A DNA stretch of 64,000 nucleotides from UBA8199 sp964507045. Its GTDB lineage: Bacteria; Verrucomicrobiota; Verrucomicrobiia; Limisphaerales; UBA8199. Of the stretch, positions 34,049 through 41,891 are shown piece by piece. The notes below the pieces were generated by a model. That model was not told the DNA's origin. It was given only the letters and a program-made list of their open reading frames with translations, and did no database searches. The DNA lies in assembly GCA_964507045.1 (NCBI GenBank), contig CAZDOO010000003.1, positions 56,537-120,536 on the forward strand. Direction: 5' to 3'. The first letter of the stretch is position 1, and the number at the start of each line of letters is the position of its first letter. The position numbers and the translations under genes were made by a program.

Positions 34049-34593
34049 GCGGGATGACCGGGGACGGGCCCCCGGTTGCTGGATTTGCTGGGTTGACGGA
34101 GGGCGCATCTTAGTGTCTTGCCAGGGGAGGGGCATTCTTGTCGGCCTTCGGGTCAACTCCCGGCCGGGCCGACTGGATTACAGGCATTTGTTACAGGCCG
34201 AACTGCACGCCGCACCACTCGAGGGCCGGGTTCGGCTCACGGTCCGGATGGCCCCAAAGGCCGGTAACCCCCCGATCCGGGTCAGATCCCGCTCCGCCCT
34301 GGCCTACCTCACCGTCACCTCACCGTAGTACCTCTGATAGCCTATCAGAGGTACTACGGTGAGGTGACGGTGAGGAGACGGTGGGGTGACGGAGTGGGGC
34401 TGGTGCAGGGATGGAGGGGGAGCCCGGCCGAACCGGGAGGGTGTCGGGTTGCGCCGCGCACAACGAGCGCATCCCGGTTTATTACCAGAAAGTGAGATGG
34501 GCCTATTGGTGGACTTGCGCACTTTTTTGTTTGGCGATTGCCGACAAGTCGTTTATCCTGCGGCTGGAATCGGCAAACGAAAGGCCAGGCATT
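34049..34593. other. Intergenic region with phased palindrome
   Basis: These 545 bases carry the 11-nt-phased palindrome (34301-34399). On either side I see no gene with a believable start and no terminator with a U tract. A transcript from murA would read into the palindrome. Confidence 0.6.
34301..34399. repeat. 11-nt-phased palindromic array (locus B)
   Basis: Perfect 34-bp inverted arms (34307-34340 and 34342-34375) meet at a single central base. The stretch tiles into nine 11-nt units from 34301 to 34399; right-hand units are variants of ACGGTGAGGTG (also ACGGTGAGGAG and ACGGTGGGGTG) and left-hand units are their complements, such as CCGTCACCTCA. Two right-hand units extend beyond the palindrome. 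Confidence 0.88.
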
Positions 34594-35112
34594 ATGGATG
34601 TAGTTTTTAATTGTCCCAAGTGCGAACAGGAGTTGGCCGTTGATAGCGCGGGGTCCGGCACGGAGATTAACTGCCCGTCCTGCGGGGCGCTGATTGTTAT
34701 TCCGGCACCGGAGCCAATGACCAGCCGGCCGGGCGCGGAAAGCGCAGCCGGCGCGCCACGGGGAGAGGTCAATCCGGTCAACCCGATCGCCTCGTCGGCG
34801 GCAGCGAAGGTGGAGATGCACTTGCGCGTGCCGGTCCATAAGACCCCCACGGAAAGCTTGATCGTAAAACCGCTGGTCCCCCTCGAAGTTGCCGCCAAGG
34901 AAACCGACAAGAAGCTCCGCGTTAAGACGATCAAGCACACGGACTGCGTGGAAGTGGGGCACGACAAGTTTGACGAAGTGGTGTCGAACTTCCTGGCCAA
35001 GATTGGGGAGGCCAACATGATGAGCATCACGACGATTGTCTACACGCACCTGGACATCGGCACGCAGAAGCTGCTCCAGGACTTCGGCGTGTTGATCGTG
35101 TATCGGGGTTAG
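34594..35112 (+). CDS. Zinc-ribbon protein of unknown function
   Basis: The 172-residue protein starts at 34594 (MDVVFNCPKCEQELAV). Two CxxC knuckles, CPKC and CPSC, separated by 20 residues form an N-terminal zinc ribbon (about 7-33). A Pro/Ala-rich linker follows, then a C-terminal domain of about 90 residues (LRVKTIKHTDCVEVGHDKFD ... VYTHLDIG) that I do not recognise; its end, FGVLIVYRG, repeats a beta pattern. A similar zinc ribbon heads the Ser/Thr kinase at 36797-37804. It may recognise nucleic acid or protein. An upstream extension of the frame covers the gene-less region and is not protein-like. Confidence 0.7.
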   Translation: MDVVFNCPKCEQELAVDSAGSGTEINCPSCGALIVIPAPEPMTSRPGAESAAGAPRGEVNPVNPIASSAAAKVEMHLRVPVHKTPTESLIVKPLVPLEVAAKETDKKLRVKTIKHTDCVEVGHDKFDEVVSNFLAKIGEANMMSITTIVYTHLDIGTQKLLQDFGVLIVYRG

Positions 35113-35231
35113 GCTGTGATCCCGGGCGTTTTCGCCAAGCGCAGCCGGACGACGAGAGCCGGGCGCCGGATTTGTGAGTTGAGCCGGCAGCCTTCCTTGA
35201 CGCGACGAGTTCCCCTCGTTAGCCTGTCCTT

Positions 35232-36236
35232 ATGAACAGCCGGTCCTTTCGCCTGGTGCTTATCGCGGTCTGCCTGTTGGCTTTTCCGTTTCGCTCGCCG
35301 GCGCCCTTGATCTATAGGGCGGGCGAAGGCTGGGTCTACGAGCCGTATGGCGGCGAAGGCCGATGGCAGCGGATGTCGGCCAAGGAGCAACTGACTGTGG
35401 CCCAGGCGGCTTTCGATCAGAAAGCCTACGGCGTTGCCCTGAAAGCCTCGCGCTACCTGGTCCAGAAGTGGCCCACGTCGGATTACGCTCCCCAGGCGCA
35501 GTATCTCCTGGCGCGCTGTTACGAAGCTTCCGGCAAGGCGGAGAAGGCCTTCGCCCAGTATCAAAAGTTGCTGGAGAAGCAGCCAAAGTTTTCGAATTTC
35601 GCGGAGATCCGGCAGCGCCAAAGCGAGATTGCCGATAGTTTTCTCGCCGGCAAGCGATTCAAGCACTGGGGGTTTATTCCTTATCGGTCCATGGAACGCA
35701 CCGCCGGCATGTATGCGGACATTGTGAAGACCGGGCCCTACAGTGATGTCGCGCCCGAAGCGCAATTGAAGATTGGCACGGCGCGGGAGAGACAGAAAGC
35801 TCTCTGGTTCAAGTCCCCCGACTATCCGGCTGCCGTTCAGGCCTACGAGCTGGCTGCCGATCGCTATTATGACCAGCCAAAGGTGGCTTCCGAGGCCATG
35901 TTCCGCGCCGGCTTGGCCTGTGAAAAACAGTCGCTAACCGCCGACCGTGACCAGACCACCGCGGGACAGGCGATCGCTAAATTCACCGACTTTATGGCAC
36001 TCTACCCGGACGACCCGCGCGTGCCGCAGGCCCAGAAGACCATTGCGTCACTCAAGAGCGAACAAGCGCGCGGCAACTTTAACGTCGCCCGGTTCTACGA
36101 GAAACAGAAGCGGTGGAACAGCGCCCGGATTTACTACAACGAGGTCCTGCTACAAGATCCCAACTCGCCTTATGCGACTGAAGCGCGGCAACGGATTGAC
36201 CAGCTCAAGCAGCGAATCCAGGGGACTGGCAAGTAG
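35232..36236 (+). CDS. BamD/YfiO-like TPR protein
   Basis: The 334-residue exported protein (signal peptide 1-24, ending RSPA) is built of helical repeats: AQAAFDQKAYGVALKASRYL, AQYLLARCYEASGKAEKAFA and, near the end, ARIYYNEVLLQDPNSPYATE. The spacing and the FYEKQKRWNSARIYY segment match BamD, the lipoprotein subunit of the outer-membrane beta-barrel assembly machine. No lipobox cysteine is present after the signal peptide, so it may be soluble in the periplasm. The next gene, one base later, is an LptE-like lipoprotein gene, which supports an outer-membrane assembly role. Confidence 0.75.
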   Translation: MNSRSFRLVLIAVCLLAFPFRSPAPLIYRAGEGWVYEPYGGEGRWQRMSAKEQLTVAQAAFDQKAYGVALKASRYLVQKWPTSDYAPQAQYLLARCYEASGKAEKAFAQYQKLLEKQPKFSNFAEIRQRQSEIADSFLAGKRFKHWGFIPYRSMERTAGMYADIVKTGPYSDVAPEAQLKIGTARERQKALWFKSPDYPAAVQAYELAADRYYDQPKVASEAMFRAGLACEKQSLTADRDQTTAGQAIAKFTDFMALYPDDPRVPQAQKTIASLKSEQARGNFNVARFYEKQKRWNSARIYYNEVLLQDPNSPYATEARQRIDQLKQRIQGTGK

Positions 36237-36237
36237 C

Positions 36238-36750
36238 ATGCGGTTCTGTTGCTGGCTGGTGGTCGGTCTGGCGGTGCTCGGCGTGAGCGGGTGCGCGAGT
36301 TACCGGCTCGGGCCCGTCAACGGGCTGGCCGCGCGCGAGAAGTCGGTGCAAGTCAATCCCTTCGTCAATCAGACACTCGAACCTCGCCTGGGCGATGCGG
36401 TCACCGTTCAACTGCGCAAGCAGTTGCAGCGCGACGGCACCTATCAGCTCGCCACTCACGACGACGGGGACATTGTGGTCAGCGGGGCAATCACCCGTTA
36501 CGATCGGCAGGAGACCAGCTTCGCGTCCACCGATATCCTGACGGTGCGTGATTATCGGATCCTGCTCACCGCACAAGTGACCGCGCGTGAGCGCAGCAGC
36601 GGCAAGGTTATCCTCGACCAGCCGGTCGTGGGCACGACGCTTATCCGCGTCACCACCGATCTAGTCAGTACCGAACGACAGGCGCTGCCTTTGCTCGCCG
36701 CGGACTTCGCCAAGAAGGTGACGGAGTTGCTGGCCGAGGGAGCCTGGTAG
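36238..36750 (+). CDS. LptE-like outer-membrane lipoprotein
   Basis: This 170-residue lipoprotein has a type II signal peptide with lipobox VSGC (Cys19). The mature part, SYRLGPVNGL... VQVNPFVNQTLEPRLGDAVTVQLRKQL ... GDIVVSGAITRYDR, follows the LptE/DUF4136-like pattern of short beta-alpha repeats. LptE plugs the LptD barrel during LPS insertion. The start lies one base after the stop of the BamD-like gene, so both are made from one transcript. The assignment rests on the motif pattern and neighbour; other small lipoproteins share the fold. Confidence 0.72.
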   Translation: MRFCCWLVVGLAVLGVSGCASYRLGPVNGLAAREKSVQVNPFVNQTLEPRLGDAVTVQLRKQLQRDGTYQLATHDDGDIVVSGAITRYDRQETSFASTDILTVRDYRILLTAQVTARERSSGKVILDQPVVGTTLIRVTTDLVSTERQALPLLAADFAKKVTELLAEGAW

Positions 36751-36796
36751 CCTGCCAAAGCCGAGTCTATTCAGCACGCGGGCAGGAACCGGCAGC

Positions 36797-37804
36797 TCAG
36801 CGCCGCCACCAGCTTGTCTTGCTCTTGGTGCCGGTGCTCTGCGCGCTCTGCGCGTAGCGCTGGACCAGCAACTGGCTGCGCGCCGCCTCGAGCGCCATCC
36901 GGAACTCGTCATAGCTCAGATACCGGTCGGCGGGATTTTTTGCCAATACTTTCACCAGGGCATCGCTGGTCGGCTGGGTGATTTCGGGGACAACCAGATT
37001 CGGCGGGGTCACCGCCGTGTTCACGTGTGCGGCCACCAACTCCTCAACGCTGGGCGCCTCAAAGGGCACGTGACCGGTCATCGCGTGATAAAGTGTGCAG
37101 CCCAGGCTGTACATGTCCGATAGAAAAGTTTCGCGCTCCCGCTTAATTTTCTCCGGGGCGACATAGTAAGGCGTCCCTTCTGTGACCGATGCCGACTCAG
37201 GCTCGGCGTCGGGGCTGCGCGCCAGGCCGAAATCAACCAGCTTCGGCTCGCCGTCGGCATTGAACAGAATGTTGCCGGGCTTGATATCGCGGTGGAGCAG
37301 GTTGTGTTTGAGCGCCATGTCCAGGGCGGAGCTGATCTTGTAGCCAACATCCAGGACTTCGAGCTCGCTGAGGCGATTCTGCTTTTCGATCCGCGAGTCA
37401 AGACTGCCCCGATCCGCCAATTCCATCACCAGGTAGCGCTGTCCTTCGAACTCGTCAAAGGCATAGATGTGGATGATGTTGGTATGGTTGAGCGAGGCAC
37501 AAGCGCGCGCTTCGCGGTAAAAACTCTCCAGGGCCACCGCGTCGTTTTCGAGCTCCTTGCGCATCAGCTTGATGGCCACCAGGCGTTCCAGAACGGTGTC
37601 AAAGGATCGGTAAACCTTTCCGTGGCCGCCCGAAGCAATCTTGCTGCGCAGTTCGAACTGTCGCAACTGCATCGGCATCATGATCGGGTAGCCGCAGCGC
37701 TTGCAGGGTTCGGTAGAGAGCGGCGGCAGGTCACCCGGAATGAAGACCTTGGCGTCACACCCGCCGCACGTAACCATCTTTAGTGGTTTATCGCTCGCAC
37801 TCAT
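36797..37804 (-). CDS. Ser/Thr protein kinase with N-terminal zinc ribbon
   Basis: The 335-residue protein (start at ATG 37804) begins with a zinc ribbon, CGGC at 13-16 and CKRC at 34-37, then a complete Hanks-type kinase domain (about 50-315): glycine loop SGGHGKVYR, VAIK with Lys79, HRDIKPGN with catalytic Asp173, DFG at 191, and a YYVAPEK activation-segment end. All catalytic residues are intact. There is no transmembrane segment, so it is cytoplasmic. Targets are unknown. It converges with the lptE-like gene, and a zinc-ribbon protein with a similar knuckle spacing is encoded 1.7 kb away. Confidence 0.92.
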   Translation of the reverse strand: MSASDKPLKMVTCGGCDAKVFIPGDLPPLSTEPCKRCGYPIMMPMQLRQFELRSKIASGGHGKVYRSFDTVLERLVAIKLMRKELENDAVALESFYREARACASLNHTNIIHIYAFDEFEGQRYLVMELADRGSLDSRIEKQNRLSELEVLDVGYKISSALDMALKHNLLHRDIKPGNILFNADGEPKLVDFGLARSPDAEPESASVTEGTPYYVAPEKIKRERETFLSDMYSLGCTLYHAMTGHVPFEAPSVEELVAAHVNTAVTPPNLVVPEITQPTSDALVKVLAKNPADRYLSYDEFRMALEAARSQLLVQRYAQSAQSTGTKSKTSWWRR

Positions 37805-38203
37805 TACTCTTAGATAGTAGCATTTTCTGCTCGCGCAACAAGCGTCCCGGCCTGAGCAGCCAGCAACTGGGCGCTCCCCGAATAACAAGCTTCTTGGTAA
37901 TCCTTCTGGATCGCGCCGTCAAAGCAGAAACCGGGAGCAACTTGACCCCGCCACCGGACCGTGGGCAGAGCTGGCCTTTAGCCGGCACCCTTGTCGCGGC
38001 AGGATGCCGTCAGAACCCACAGGGGTGAGGCCTAGGCCGCCATGCCTGCTCGCATCGTCCGAGTGAATTGCTTCAAGAATACTGCGGGCGAGGGTGGCCG
38101 GGGAGGTTCTGGAAGACGGCCTGACGCGCCAAGATCCTGATTGAAGGGCCAAATAAGCAAAAGTGTCATTGACAAGACAAGCAAGATGGTGTTCGATTAG
38201 GGC

Positions 38204-38367
38204 GTTAGCAGATGACAAACATAGTAACAACTTGCCTGTGTGACCAGCGAGCCGGCGGACAGATGTCCATCGGTCACCGCTGCACTGGCCTCGCGGGAGG
38301 AAACGACTGAGCTGTTCAGAAGATTTTCGAAACACCCGCGATTGCCAGTCAATCGCGGGGTTTTTGT
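38204..38367 (+). ncRNA. Candidate small RNA or attenuated leader
   Basis: TTGACA (38169-38174) and a weak TTCGAT (38192-38197), 17 bases apart, would start an RNA at about 38204. A strong terminator ends it at about 38367, giving some 165 nt. There is no open frame of note. I could not match it to 6S, tmRNA, SRP or RNase P RNA. It may instead be the leader of the gene at 38413, with the terminator acting as attenuator. Confidence 0.25.
38335..38367 (+). terminator. Intrinsic terminator without an upstream gene
   Basis: CCCGCGATT (38335-38343) pairs perfectly with AATCGCGGG (38351-38359), loop GCCAGTC, followed by GTTTTTGTT. No coding gene on this strand ends within 1.5 kb upstream. Confidence 0.85.
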
Positions 38368-38412
38368 TGAACCGTGCCGCCGGGACTGGCGGCGTTAGAG
38401 AAAGGCTATATT

Positions 38413-38751
38413 ATGAATGCAAACTATCAACGGGTGCCGGCCAAGTTCGGGCCCGAGCTGAGATTTGAGGTGGAACCGGCTCCCCCGGCGCCGTTCCGGG
38501 CGCGGCAGGAAGCCGAACTCGAACAGCTCAAGGCCCGGTTGCTCTCGGAACGGTTGGCCGCGACCCGGGACCCGCAATTCGAGCCCGAGTTGAGGCAGGC
38601 GGCCAACGCAGCCGCGGCCTTGGCCTGGGTCACGCGCTATCCGCTGCTGGTCTTCCCGGTGCTATTTGACGAAATGACCGCCGCCGCCCAGCTTCGCGTG
38701 GGGCGGCAGGAGCAGATCCGTCAGCGCAGCCGCGAGCTGCTGGCCGCATGA
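38413..38751 (+). CDS. Small protein of unknown function
   Basis: The 112-residue protein starts MNANYQRVPAKFGPELRFEV. A helical charged segment (FRARQEAELEQLKARLLSERLA, in two parts) is followed by a hydrophobic stretch WVTRYPLLVFPVLFDEMTAA and an Arg/Gln-rich tail. I do not recognise the family. The codon use looks like that of the neighbours, and the frame has no competing gene, so it is probably real. It follows a terminator by 45 bases. Confidence 0.6.
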   Translation: MNANYQRVPAKFGPELRFEVEPAPPAPFRARQEAELEQLKARLLSERLAATRDPQFEPELRQAANAAAALAWVTRYPLLVFPVLFDEMTAAAQLRVGRQEQIRQRSRELLAA

Positions 38752-38788
38752 AACCGGCAGCGACCAAGCAGCAAAGTCACCTTGCGGG

Positions 38789-38841
38789 GGAACCGTTTCC
38801 GCGCGCGAACGTTACTCTGTTTCGCTCGCGTAAACGGTTCC
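38789..38841. repeat. Imperfect inverted repeat
   Basis: GGAACCGTTT (38789-38798) recurs inverted as AAACGGTTCC (38832-38841); the inner part, CGCG on both sides, extends the pairing with one mismatch. It lies between the small gene at 38413 and the antiporter gene. No U tract follows. Confidence 0.55.
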
Positions 38842-39016
38842 TCGCCTTGTGTTGGCGCGCTGGACGCGGGTCCGCAGGGCTCGCGCTTGTGCAGGGGACA
38901 CTCCTGGTCTGGCAGGGCTTCCGGACCATGGCCTGCTGGCGGAGCCGGTGCGGGCTCACCTTCCAGCGCCGGAATGTGATTGACCGGTTTTCGCAAGCCC
39001 CGGTAGGGTAAGTGGG

Positions 39017-40447
39017 ATGGGTGAACATATACTCCAGCCAAATCCGTGGATGATTCTGCCCTTTGTGCTGTTGCTGGGCATGCTTGCACTGGCACCGCTG
39101 TTCTGCCTGGGGTGGTGGACTAAACATTATCCCAAGGTAGCCTTTTCGCTCGGCGGGATCACCCTGGCCTATTACCTGGTCAGTCTCCACGCTTACCAAC
39201 GCGTGCTGCATGGCGGCGCTGAGTATATCAGTTTCATCACGCTGATTGGCTCGCTGTATGTTGTCTCGGGGGGCATCCACATCAATGTCCGTGGCGAGGC
39301 CACGCCGCGGACCAACACCCTCTTCCTACTCCTGGGGGCCTTGATTGCCAATGTGCTCGGGACCACCGGCGCCTCGATGCTGCTCATCCGGCCGTGGATC
39401 CGGATGAACAAGTACCGCATCACGGCTCATCACATTGTCTTCTTTATCTTTATCGTCTCGAACGTGGGCGGCTGTCTTACCCCCATCGGTGACCCGCCCC
39501 TGTTTCTGGGCTATCTCAAAGGCATTCCCTTCTGGTGGGTGGCCGAACACTGCTGGCCGATGTGGGCGGTGGGCGTTGGTTTCCTGCTGGTGCTGTTCTA
39601 TATCATTGACTCCCGCAACTATCTTCGCGCCCCGAGGGAAGTACGTGACCGGTTGGCGGAGCCGCCGGATCAGTGGCGGTTTGAGGGCCTGTGGAACGTG
39701 GCCTATCTGCTGGTCATTCTCGTGGCGGTGTTCATTAACCGCCCGCTGTTCTTGCGCGAGGTACTGATGTTGGGTGCCGCTGCCGGTTCCTGGTTTACCA
39801 CCAAGAAGCATGTGCATGAAGCGAATCACTTCAGCTTCCATCCCATCCAAGAAGTCGCCATCCTGTTCATTGGCATCTTCTCCACGATGATGCCGGCTTT
39901 GGATTGGCTGCAGCAGAATGCCGGCCAGCTGGGCACGCCTAGTCCGGCTGTGTTCTATTGGGGCAGTGGCATGCTGTCCAGTATGCTCGACAACGCGCCG
40001 ACTTACTTGAGTTTTCTGAGTGCGGCGTTCGGGCTGTTCGTGGACCCCGAGATCATTGACAAGGTCCAACTGCTGGTCCAACAACATGGGACAAACCTGA
40101 CCGGCATAACCGGTCCGCATGCCGAAGCCATTGGAAACACCTACGCCGCGCTGCAGAAATACCACGCCGACCTTCTGGCTGGCGGCAAGGTCCAGGTGGA
40201 TGAAATCGAAGTGGCCTTCCTGTTGGGCAATGTCGCCTACAACAATTTCATTCTTGCCATCAGCATCGGCGCCGTGTTTTTTGGCGCCAACACCTACATC
40301 GGCAACGGCCCCAATTTCATGGTTAAGGCCATTGCCGACCAACAGAAGGTGCCCACGCCGGGCTTCCTGGGATTCGTCTTCAAATACACGCTACCCTGCA
40401 TGGGGCCGATGCTTTTGCTAATCTGGCTGCTCTTCTTCCGCTCATGA
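39017..40447 (+). CDS. NhaD-type sodium/proton antiporter
   Basis: The 476-residue inner-membrane protein has about 12 to 13 hydrophobic segments and belongs to the ion transporter superfamily (CitMHS/ArsB/NhaD). Telling pieces are LLGALIANVLGTTGASMLLIRP, ... NVGGCLTPIGDPPLFLGYL (about 150-168), and SSMLDNAPTYLSFL (about 320-333), which matches the NNxPTYL signature of NhaD. It should exchange Na+ or Li+ for protons. In the second signature the usual double Asn is Asp-Asn here. The gene stands alone, with waaA following after about 70 bases. Confidence 0.85.
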   Translation: MGEHILQPNPWMILPFVLLLGMLALAPLFCLGWWTKHYPKVAFSLGGITLAYYLVSLHAYQRVLHGGAEYISFITLIGSLYVVSGGIHINVRGEATPRTNTLFLLLGALIANVLGTTGASMLLIRPWIRMNKYRITAHHIVFFIFIVSNVGGCLTPIGDPPLFLGYLKGIPFWWVAEHCWPMWAVGVGFLLVLFYIIDSRNYLRAPREVRDRLAEPPDQWRFEGLWNVAYLLVILVAVFINRPLFLREVLMLGAAAGSWFTTKKHVHEANHFSFHPIQEVAILFIGIFSTMMPALDWLQQNAGQLGTPSPAVFYWGSGMLSSMLDNAPTYLSFLSAAFGLFVDPEIIDKVQLLVQQHGTNLTGITGPHAEAIGNTYAALQKYHADLLAGGKVQVDEIEVAFLLGNVAYNNFILAISIGAVFFGANTYIGNGPNFMVKAIADQQKVPTPGFLGFVFKYTLPCMGPMLLLIWLLFFRS

Positions 40448-40520
40448 CGCCGAAAAGTGGAAGTCAGAATTGCGTTGCACAACTCGCAATGATTTCCCAC
40501 AATCAAGCTGTAATTTAGTG

Positions 40521-41840
40521 GTGAAGAGCGGAGTGCGCACCCTTTATAACATTCTATTCACGTTCGGCTTTGTCCTGTCCTCGCCGTATTACTTCATACG
40601 CATGCGGCGGCGCGGCAACTGGCAGCAAGGCTTCGCCGAACGTTTCGGCAAATACGACACCAAACTCAAGCAGGCCATCACCAATCGGGACACGCTGTGG
40701 ATGCACGCGGTAAGCGTCGGAGAGGTTAATGTTTGCACCCAACTCATTCGCGCGCTCGAACCACGTTTGCCGAACCTCAAGATCGTCGTTTCGACCACCA
40801 CGACTACCGGCATGGGTGAATTGCAGCGCAAGCTGCCGAACCACATCAGCAAGATCTACTATCCCATTGACCGCCTCTTGTATGTTCGCCGCGCTCTGGC
40901 TGCGATTCGCCCCCTGGCCATCGTCTTGGTTGAAGCCGAGATCTGGCCGAATTTTCTCTGGCGGGCCCGCAAGCTGGACATTCCGGTATTCCTCGTCAAC
41001 GCGCGCCTGTCCGACCGTTCCTACCGCGGCTATATGCGGTTCCGGTTTCTATTTCGGCCGTTGTTTGCCCTCTTCAGCGGCGTCGGCGCGCAAAACGAAG
41101 CGGACGCTGCTAAACTCCGAAAGCTCGGGTGCCGGGAGGAAGCAATCCATATTGTTGGCAGCCTCAAGTTCGATGCCGCCAAGATCGACGCGCGGCGGTT
41201 GCTCGATGTGCCGCGCCTCTTGCGCCAGGTTGGCGTTGAGGAAGGCTCGCGCCTGCTGGTGGCAGGCAGCACGCATGCCGGGGAAGAGGTTGTCCTGGCC
41301 GAGCAATTCCGCCGCTTGCGCTCGCGCTTTCCGGACCTGGTTCTCGTGTTGGTTCCGCGCCACTTTGAGCGCAGCCGGGAGGTTGGACGGGAGGTCGCGG
41401 CGCGAGGGTTGAAAGTGGTCTATCGCAGCGAGATTACATCCCGCACACAGCTTGCGCCAGGTGCCGTAGACTGCCTGATTGTCAATACCACGGGTGAACT
41501 GAAACACTTCTACGAACACGCCACCGTCATTTTTGTGGGCAAGAGTCTTACCGCTGCAGGCGGACAGAACCCCATTGAACCGGGCGCGCTGGGAAAGGCC
41601 ATGGTCTTTGGCCCCAACATGCAAAACTTTGCGGCGGTGGTCCAAAGCTTTCTGCAGCGAGATGGCGCAGTTCAGGTGCGGGATGCTGCAGGGCTGGAGG
41701 AGGTTCTGGGCGAACTCCTTGCCAACCAGTCGCGTCGCGAGCAATTGGGCCGCAACGCATTGGAGGTGGTGCGCGAAAACCTTGGCGCTGTTGACCGAAC
41801 GGCGGATATGATCGTCCAGCGCCTGGCCTCCGGCAAGTAA
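40521..41840 (+). CDS. waaA: 3-deoxy-D-manno-octulosonic acid (Kdo) transferase
   Basis: This 439-residue protein (GTG start at 40521, with GTG 40518 and TTG 40470 as alternatives) has an N-terminal membrane helix, then the GT30 pattern: LWMHAVSVGEVNVCTQLI with the catalytic Glu, IVLVEAEIWPNFLW, a GSLKFD segment, and GQNPIEPGALGKAMVFGPNM with the donor-site residues. It transfers Kdo to lipid A on the cytoplasmic face and shows that the organism makes LPS. The number of Kdo units added cannot be told. It converges with pilT. Confidence 0.92.
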   Translation: MKSGVRTLYNILFTFGFVLSSPYYFIRMRRRGNWQQGFAERFGKYDTKLKQAITNRDTLWMHAVSVGEVNVCTQLIRALEPRLPNLKIVVSTTTTTGMGELQRKLPNHISKIYYPIDRLLYVRRALAAIRPLAIVLVEAEIWPNFLWRARKLDIPVFLVNARLSDRSYRGYMRFRFLFRPLFALFSGVGAQNEADAAKLRKLGCREEAIHIVGSLKFDAAKIDARRLLDVPRLLRQVGVEEGSRLLVAGSTHAGEEVVLAEQFRRLRSRFPDLVLVLVPRHFERSREVGREVAARGLKVVYRSEITSRTQLAPGAVDCLIVNTTGELKHFYEHATVIFVGKSLTAAGGQNPIEPGALGKAMVFGPNMQNFAAVVQSFLQRDGAVQVRDAAGLEEVLGELLANQSRREQLGRNALEVVRENLGAVDRTADMIVQRLASGK

Positions 41841-41891
41841 TCCTGCACCGTGACAGTAAGTTGGTCCGCCTTGCGGGTTGCGCGGACGCCG

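Larger units (their letters stand above)
37805..38412. other. Gene-poor region with terminator and possible small RNA
   Basis: These 608 bases contain no believable protein gene on either strand. The right part holds a promoter-like pair at 38169-38197 and a clear plus-strand terminator at 38335-38367, 45 bases before the next start. The stretch 37805-38160 shows nothing I can name. Confidence 0.6.

Noticed and set aside
34113..34362. Short open frames before locus B
   Set aside because: Products are basic and low-complexity, end inside the palindrome and have no ribosome binding site.
37805..38330. 6S, SRP, RNase P or transfer-messenger RNA in the gene-poor region
   Set aside because: I looked for the core motifs of each (for example the SRP tetraloop region and the RNase P GAGGAAAGTC box) and found none.
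38748..39011. Possible 87-codon gene overlapping the stop of the small gene at 38413
   Set aside because: It starts with a coupled ATGA, but the product is Arg/Trp/Cys-rich, spans an inverted repeat and resembles nothing. I treat the stretch as spacer.
41864..41887. Bidirectional terminator between waaA and pilT
   Set aside because: A six-base stem GTCCGC/GCGGAC exists, but neither side is followed by a U tract.
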